A stretch of 64,000 bases of DNA from an uncultured Lachnospiraceae bacterium (GTDB taxonomy: Bacteria > Bacillota > Clostridia > Lachnospirales > Lachnospiraceae), in assembly GCA_947167135.1 (NCBI GenBank), contig CAMVGV010000006.1, positions 1-64,000 on the forward strand. Reading direction: 5' to 3'. Under the pieces are notes generated by a model. It was not told the origin of the DNA, searched no databases, and saw only the letters and a program-made list of their open reading frames with translations. A program made the translations under genes and the position numbers. Each line of letters begins with the position of its first letter. Positions within the stretch are counted from its first letter, which is position 1. Positions 60,684 through 64,000 of this stretch are shown one piece after another.

Positions 60684-61703
60684 TCAGATTTTTTTTACCG
60701 ATCCACCCATATGCATACGGGAACTTAATACAATATTGATATGTCCGTCATGCTCTAAGCTTCCGTTATTTTCCTTCTTTTCGTTTATCCTCTGCATAAG
60801 GATTTCGACACCCTTCTGCCCGAAACGTTCCATTGGCTGCTCCATAACCGTAAGCTGTGTTTTCAATACATTTGAAAGCATGAGATTATCAAAGCCAACG
60901 ACGGAAATATCCTCGGGATAGCTTACCTGGGCTTCGTTCAATGCCATCACAACACCCAGATTGATGCCGTAGTTTGTGGAAAGAACAGCTGTCGGCCTGT
61001 CATGCAGCTTAAGTATCTTATGCATGGCGTTGTAGCCGTGCTCCATGCTGTGATTACCGTCAAGCACATATTCCTTACGGATCTCAAGCCCTGCGTTCTC
61101 CATGGCGCTCTTAAAGCCCTCGTAGCGCTCATGTCCCGTGTATTCCTTCCTTGCACAGATAACGGCTATCTTTTTATGACCGCTTTCGATCAGATAATTC
61201 ACGGCTCCGGCTGCGGCCTCCCTGTTATTCAGGGTGATACTGTCGAGGGATCTGTCCCTGTACTGTCTGTCCAGAAGCACGACCGGTATATCCGCGGCAA
61301 ATGCGGGATTCAGAACGGCAGAGCTTCCGGCAACCGGAAGTGATATTATCCCGTCAACCTTCTTATTCACAAGGAAGCGGATATTCTTCTCCTCCCTGGT
61401 CTGGTCATTGGAGGAATCCACAATGAGCATGCCGTAGCCGAGATGTGAGAGCTGCAGCCCTATCTCATGGAGAATGATCCCGTTAAATACGTCGGTCACG
61501 TCGAATACGCTGACCCCCACGGTTCTCGTGCTGTTGGTCACGAGCCCGCGGGCTATCTCATTCACCTGATAGTGGAGCTTCTCCACTGCAGCCTCTATCT
61601 TCTCTTTATTCTTCGGGAGAACGTTGCCGCCGTTTAAATACTTTGAGATCGTAGCAAGCGACAGCCCCGTTTCATCCCTTATGTCTTTTATGGTTGATGG
61701 CAT
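60684..61703 (-). CDS. LacI-family transcriptional regulator
   Basis: 339 residues from ATG 61703; an in-frame TTG at 61715 is possible. N-terminal helix-turn-helix MPSTIKDIRDETGLSLATISKYLNGG with hinge helix (VNEIARGLVTNSTRTVG), then a periplasmic-binding-like sensor domain (GVSVFDVTDVFNG; VPVVLLDRQY; SVVGFDNLMLS). It should bind the palindrome 60614-60627 and release it on binding the transported sugar or its derivative. Lies between the reductase gene and the transporter genes. Confidence 0.93.
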   Translation of the reverse strand: MPSTIKDIRDETGLSLATISKYLNGGNVLPKNKEKIEAAVEKLHYQVNEIARGLVTNSTRTVGVSVFDVTDVFNGIILHEIGLQLSHLGYGMLIVDSSNDQTREEKNIRFLVNKKVDGIISLPVAGSSAVLNPAFAADIPVVLLDRQYRDRSLDSITLNNREAAAGAVNYLIESGHKKIAVICARKEYTGHERYEGFKSAMENAGLEIRKEYVLDGNHSMEHGYNAMHKILKLHDRPTAVLSTNYGINLGVVMALNEAQVSYPEDISVVGFDNLMLSNVLKTQLTVMEQPMERFGQKGVEILMQRINEKKENNGSLEHDGHINIVLSSRMHMGGSVKKI

Positions 61704-61735
61704 TTCTTTTTCCAATCTGTCTCAAGCCGTGTTGA

Positions 61736-62737
61736 TCAACTCACAATAAATCCGTCCTCGTCCCAAAGGTCGTGCCAGTCATTTGCTCCGGGCCACAGGA
61801 AGACCTGTCCCTTTACAAGACGGTTATTCTTTTCCATGGTTCCGATGATCTTCATCTCTTCATCAGAAAGCGGATCCTCTGTCACACACTTAAGGTTTGC
61901 CACATAGTTGTGGATGGAGAAGGGTATTGCCATTTCTCCCCTCTGCTGAGCCCATTTCAGGCAGATAAGTGCCGGATGTACGCCGTGATTCTTTGCGATC
62001 TCCACGATTTCCGGTTCTGCCATATCGTTTATATCTGTTTCCACTATATCCCTTTCCGGACGTCTGGGACTCCCGAGAGGCATATAGCCCACCGGCTGGA
62101 TCTTATGATCCACAAGGTACTGCATCAGCTCATTCTGCTGGAAGCAGGGATGTATCTCCAGTTCACAGGCGGCCGGAAGCTCGTCAAGCTTCGGCAGTAC
62201 CGCATCCAGCTTCGGGATCGTAAGGTTTGAAATACCTATATTTCTTACAAGCCCCTCCTTCTTCAGATCGGCTATCTGTCCGTAGGTATCACAGAACTCC
62301 TCTACAGAGAAGGGCTTTGAATCCGGATTCCTCGAATCCACATCACAGTGAGGTGCGTGGTAATTGGGGAAGGGCCAGTGGATATAATACATATCAACAT
62401 AGTCCAGCTTCAGATCGGAAAGGCTCTTTTTCAGTGCTTCCTTAACCTTTCTGTGCATATCGTTCCAGACCTTGGTCATGATGAAGAGCTCTTCTCTCTT
62501 AACTACCTTCTCGTCCAGAAGCTTTTTCAGCACATTTCCGATAAGATCCTCATTCCCGTAGCAGGCTGCACAGTCCACATTTCTATAGCCCGCACGTATA
62601 GCCCCGTCAACAGCTCCGGCGACATCCTCGGCACTGACCCTGTCTGAACCAAAGGTACCTAAGCCTATACAGGGAACCTCTTCTCCTGTGTAAAATTTAA
62701 CCTTGGGAACCAGTTCCGGATTAACAAATTCTGACAT
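61736..62737 (-). CDS. Aldo/keto reductase
   Basis: 333 residues from the ATG at 62737, which has GGAGGAGACAGA upstream; a longer in-frame start at 62758 lacks a site. NAD(P)H-dependent TIM barrel: IGLGTFGSDRVSAEDVAGAVDGAIRAGYRNVDCAACYGNE (Asp and Tyr of the tetrad), IMTKVWN (Lys), YIHWPFP (His). All four catalytic residues are present. It probably reduces or oxidises the imported sugar or polyol, together with the adjacent zinc dehydrogenase. Confidence 0.92.
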   Translation of the reverse strand: MSEFVNPELVPKVKFYTGEEVPCIGLGTFGSDRVSAEDVAGAVDGAIRAGYRNVDCAACYGNEDLIGNVLKKLLDEKVVKREELFIMTKVWNDMHRKVKEALKKSLSDLKLDYVDMYYIHWPFPNYHAPHCDVDSRNPDSKPFSVEEFCDTYGQIADLKKEGLVRNIGISNLTIPKLDAVLPKLDELPAACELEIHPCFQQNELMQYLVDHKIQPVGYMPLGSPRRPERDIVETDINDMAEPEIVEIAKNHGVHPALICLKWAQQRGEMAIPFSIHNYVANLKCVTEDPLSDEEMKIIGTMEKNNRLVKGQVFLWPGANDWHDLWDEDGFIVS

Positions 62738-62770
62738 TCTGTCTCCTCCTTCTTTCACTAATCCTGTGTA

Positions 62771-62805
62771 CCTATTCAGAACCCTTCGGATTCTGAATGG
62801 TTACA
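62771..62805. repeat. Modular hairpin element, copy 3 (hairpin A only)
   Basis: CCTATTCAGAA-cccttcgga-TTCTGAATGGTTAC, matching hairpin A of 36468-36500, in the spacer between dehydrogenase and reductase genes. Confidence 0.8.
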
Positions 62806-62885
62806 ATCCTGTTTTCTAATTATCTGCTTAAATTCCCGCGCCGTCATACTTTCTGCTCTGTTCTAAATCATTTCTGCCGGCTTTT

Positions 62886-63935
62886 TCAGGCCTCACTGTC
62901 AATAAGTATCTTTCCCTTTACCGCTCCCGGAGTCTTGAAGAGCTCGAAGGCGTCAGCGATCTTACTTAATGGGATCTTCTTAAAAATAAGCCCCTCATCA
63001 TAGTTTAATTTACCGTTTCCGTAATACTCTCCCGTGAGTGACCACTCATGTCCCGGGAAGGGAGCCGAATAGCTCATCCAGGAGCCTGTCAGTATGAATT
63101 CCTTCCGGTTCATATTCTCCCATTCGGAAACACCGAAGGTGAGATCCCTGGTGGGAGTTCCGACAAAGCACATCTCTGCCTTATTTGCAGCAAGGGCGAA
63201 AGCCATCTTCATAGTGATGGTGTTTCCGGCTGTTTCATACACATAATCGAAGCCATGCCCTCCTGTTAAGGCCAGAGCCTGCTCCATAAAGTCCTTATCA
63301 AGGGTATTTATTCCATCATCCGCACCCATTTTCTTCGCGAATTCCAGCTTTTCCGGCACGATATCAAATACTACGATCTTCTTCGCATCAAAGGCGTGCA
63401 GCCAGTTGACCAGAAGAACCCCAATGGTTCCTGTTCCGAGAACCGCCACATATTTACCGGGCTTGTAATTTACTCTCTCAAGTCCGTGAAGTGCTATGGT
63501 TGTGGGCTCAAATAATGCCGCCTGCTCAAAAGGGATATTATCAGCTATGTGAACCAGATTCATCTCGGGAACACACACGTATTCCGCGAATGAGCCCTGC
63601 TGCCGGGATCCTATGAAGCTGTAATGCTTGCAGAGTGCATAATTTCCGCTTCTGCAGTCTTCACACTCCATACAGGGTACAAGGGGAATACCCGCAACCC
63701 TGTCGCCGGACTTAAACTTCCCGACGCCTTCCCCAACGCTGTCAACGGTTCCGGAAAATTCATGTCCTATAACATTTGGATAAAAGTGACAGGCATCGGC
63801 ATTAACTCTCGGTACGTCAGAACCGCAGATACCGGTGTATTTCACCTTTACCCTGACCTCTCCCGCTTTGGGCTCGGGATCGGGCATATCCTCATATCTA
63901 ATGTCATTTGGTGCGTAGATTACTCCTGCTTTCAT
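62886..63935 (-). CDS. Zinc-dependent alcohol/polyol dehydrogenase (MDR family)
   Basis: 349 residues. Catalytic-zinc ligands in GICGSDVPR (Cys) and GHEFSG (His-Glu); structural-zinc loop with Cys residues in CMECEDCRSGNYALC; Rossmann motif AVLGTGTIGVLLVNW. Pattern and length fit sorbitol/galactitol-1-phosphate dehydrogenases. AGGAG precedes the ATG. First of the dehydrogenase-reductase-lacI group. It likely oxidises a polyol or sugar derived from the transporter substrate. Confidence 0.92.
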   Translation of the reverse strand: MKAGVIYAPNDIRYEDMPDPEPKAGEVRVKVKYTGICGSDVPRVNADACHFYPNVIGHEFSGTVDSVGEGVGKFKSGDRVAGIPLVPCMECEDCRSGNYALCKHYSFIGSRQQGSFAEYVCVPEMNLVHIADNIPFEQAALFEPTTIALHGLERVNYKPGKYVAVLGTGTIGVLLVNWLHAFDAKKIVVFDIVPEKLEFAKKMGADDGINTLDKDFMEQALALTGGHGFDYVYETAGNTITMKMAFALAANKAEMCFVGTPTRDLTFGVSEWENMNRKEFILTGSWMSYSAPFPGHEWSLTGEYYGNGKLNYDEGLIFKKIPLSKIADAFELFKTPGAVKGKILIDSEA

Positions 63936-63974
63936 TATTTTTCTCCTATATGTTATTTTATATTTCTATGATGT

Positions 63975-64000
63975 AAGATTCTTCGCTTCGCTCAGAATGA
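63975..64000. repeat. Interspersed palindromic repeat at the right edge
   Basis: AAGATTCTTCG...CTCAGAATGA, cut by the window end; the first copy after a 21.5-kb gap. Confidence 0.93.

Overview
The window looks like a chromosomal stretch from a low-to-mid GC Clostridia bacterium, most likely a Lachnospiraceae. Supporting signs are the CIRCE-controlled hrcA-grpE-dnaK order, the gdpP-rplI-dnaB operon, the rapZ-whiA-crh block, HprK, a DUF6465-type Lys/Ala-rich protein and strong AGGAGG ribosome sites. No rRNA, tRNA, CRISPR array or prophage module was found. The genus is inferred from gene content, not proven. Most genes are on the minus strand.

Layout. 0-2 kb: start of dnaK, then grpE and hrcA with promoter and CIRCE. 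2-9 kb: a GT-C-like membrane protein, a histone-H1-like protein, a GNAT fusion, fructose-bisphosphate aldolase, a lipid kinase and Crh/WhiA. 9-18 kb: RapZ, MurB, ROK glucokinase, HprK, UvrC and FtsH. HprK, Crh, glucokinase and aldolase lying this close form a catabolite-control neighbourhood. 18-24 kb: a 1.5-kaa membrane-anchored surface protein in an operon with a PilZ protein, and an orphan AAA ATPase behind a helically phased heptamer array. 24-28 kb (plus strand): a PucR-type regulator, TadA and an FkbH-like HAD-IIIC protein. 28-36.5 kb: an MsmK-type ATPase, YesL, dGTPase, DnaB, L9, GdpP and a ChbG/YdjC deacetylase. 36.9-42 kb: a dCMP deaminase, a CIRCE-controlled Hsp20, and an ACP/MaoC/sirtuin operon beside a YkgJ/AAC(3)-like pair. 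42.5-51 kb: a secreted-protein locus with a solitary tyrosine recombinase and a caspase-fold candidate, followed by an Rpn-type nuclease. 51-55 kb: Uma2 translationally coupled to Mfd. 55-64 kb: a CUT2 sugar ABC transporter with LacI regulator, operator, aldo/keto reductase and zinc alcohol dehydrogenase.

The most striking feature is non-coding. A small palindromic repeat (AAGATTCTTCG...CTCAGAATGACA and its inverse) sits in most spacers between 0 and 42.4 kb. It occurs inside operons, supplies the stop codons of at least six genes, shows compensatory changes in its stem, and has been amplified into locus-specific tandem arrays of 19-25, 89 and about 114-137 bp. A second, modular family of hairpins occurs near 2.15, 11.4, 36.5 and 62.8 kb. 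A 229-bp imperfect palindrome lies at 37.6 kb and a four-hairpin cluster at 50.0 kb. Apart from a copy at the extreme right edge, the main repeat is absent from 42.5 to 63.97 kb.

Best candidates for something undescribed: the covarying repeat family and its capture of gene ends; the seven-copy TTTACGC array (gaps 10-19-10-10-19-10) in front of the AAA ATPase; the 229-bp palindrome; the secreted caspase-fold protein; and the adhesin-PilZ operon. All functional readings come from sequence alone; no database search was possible.
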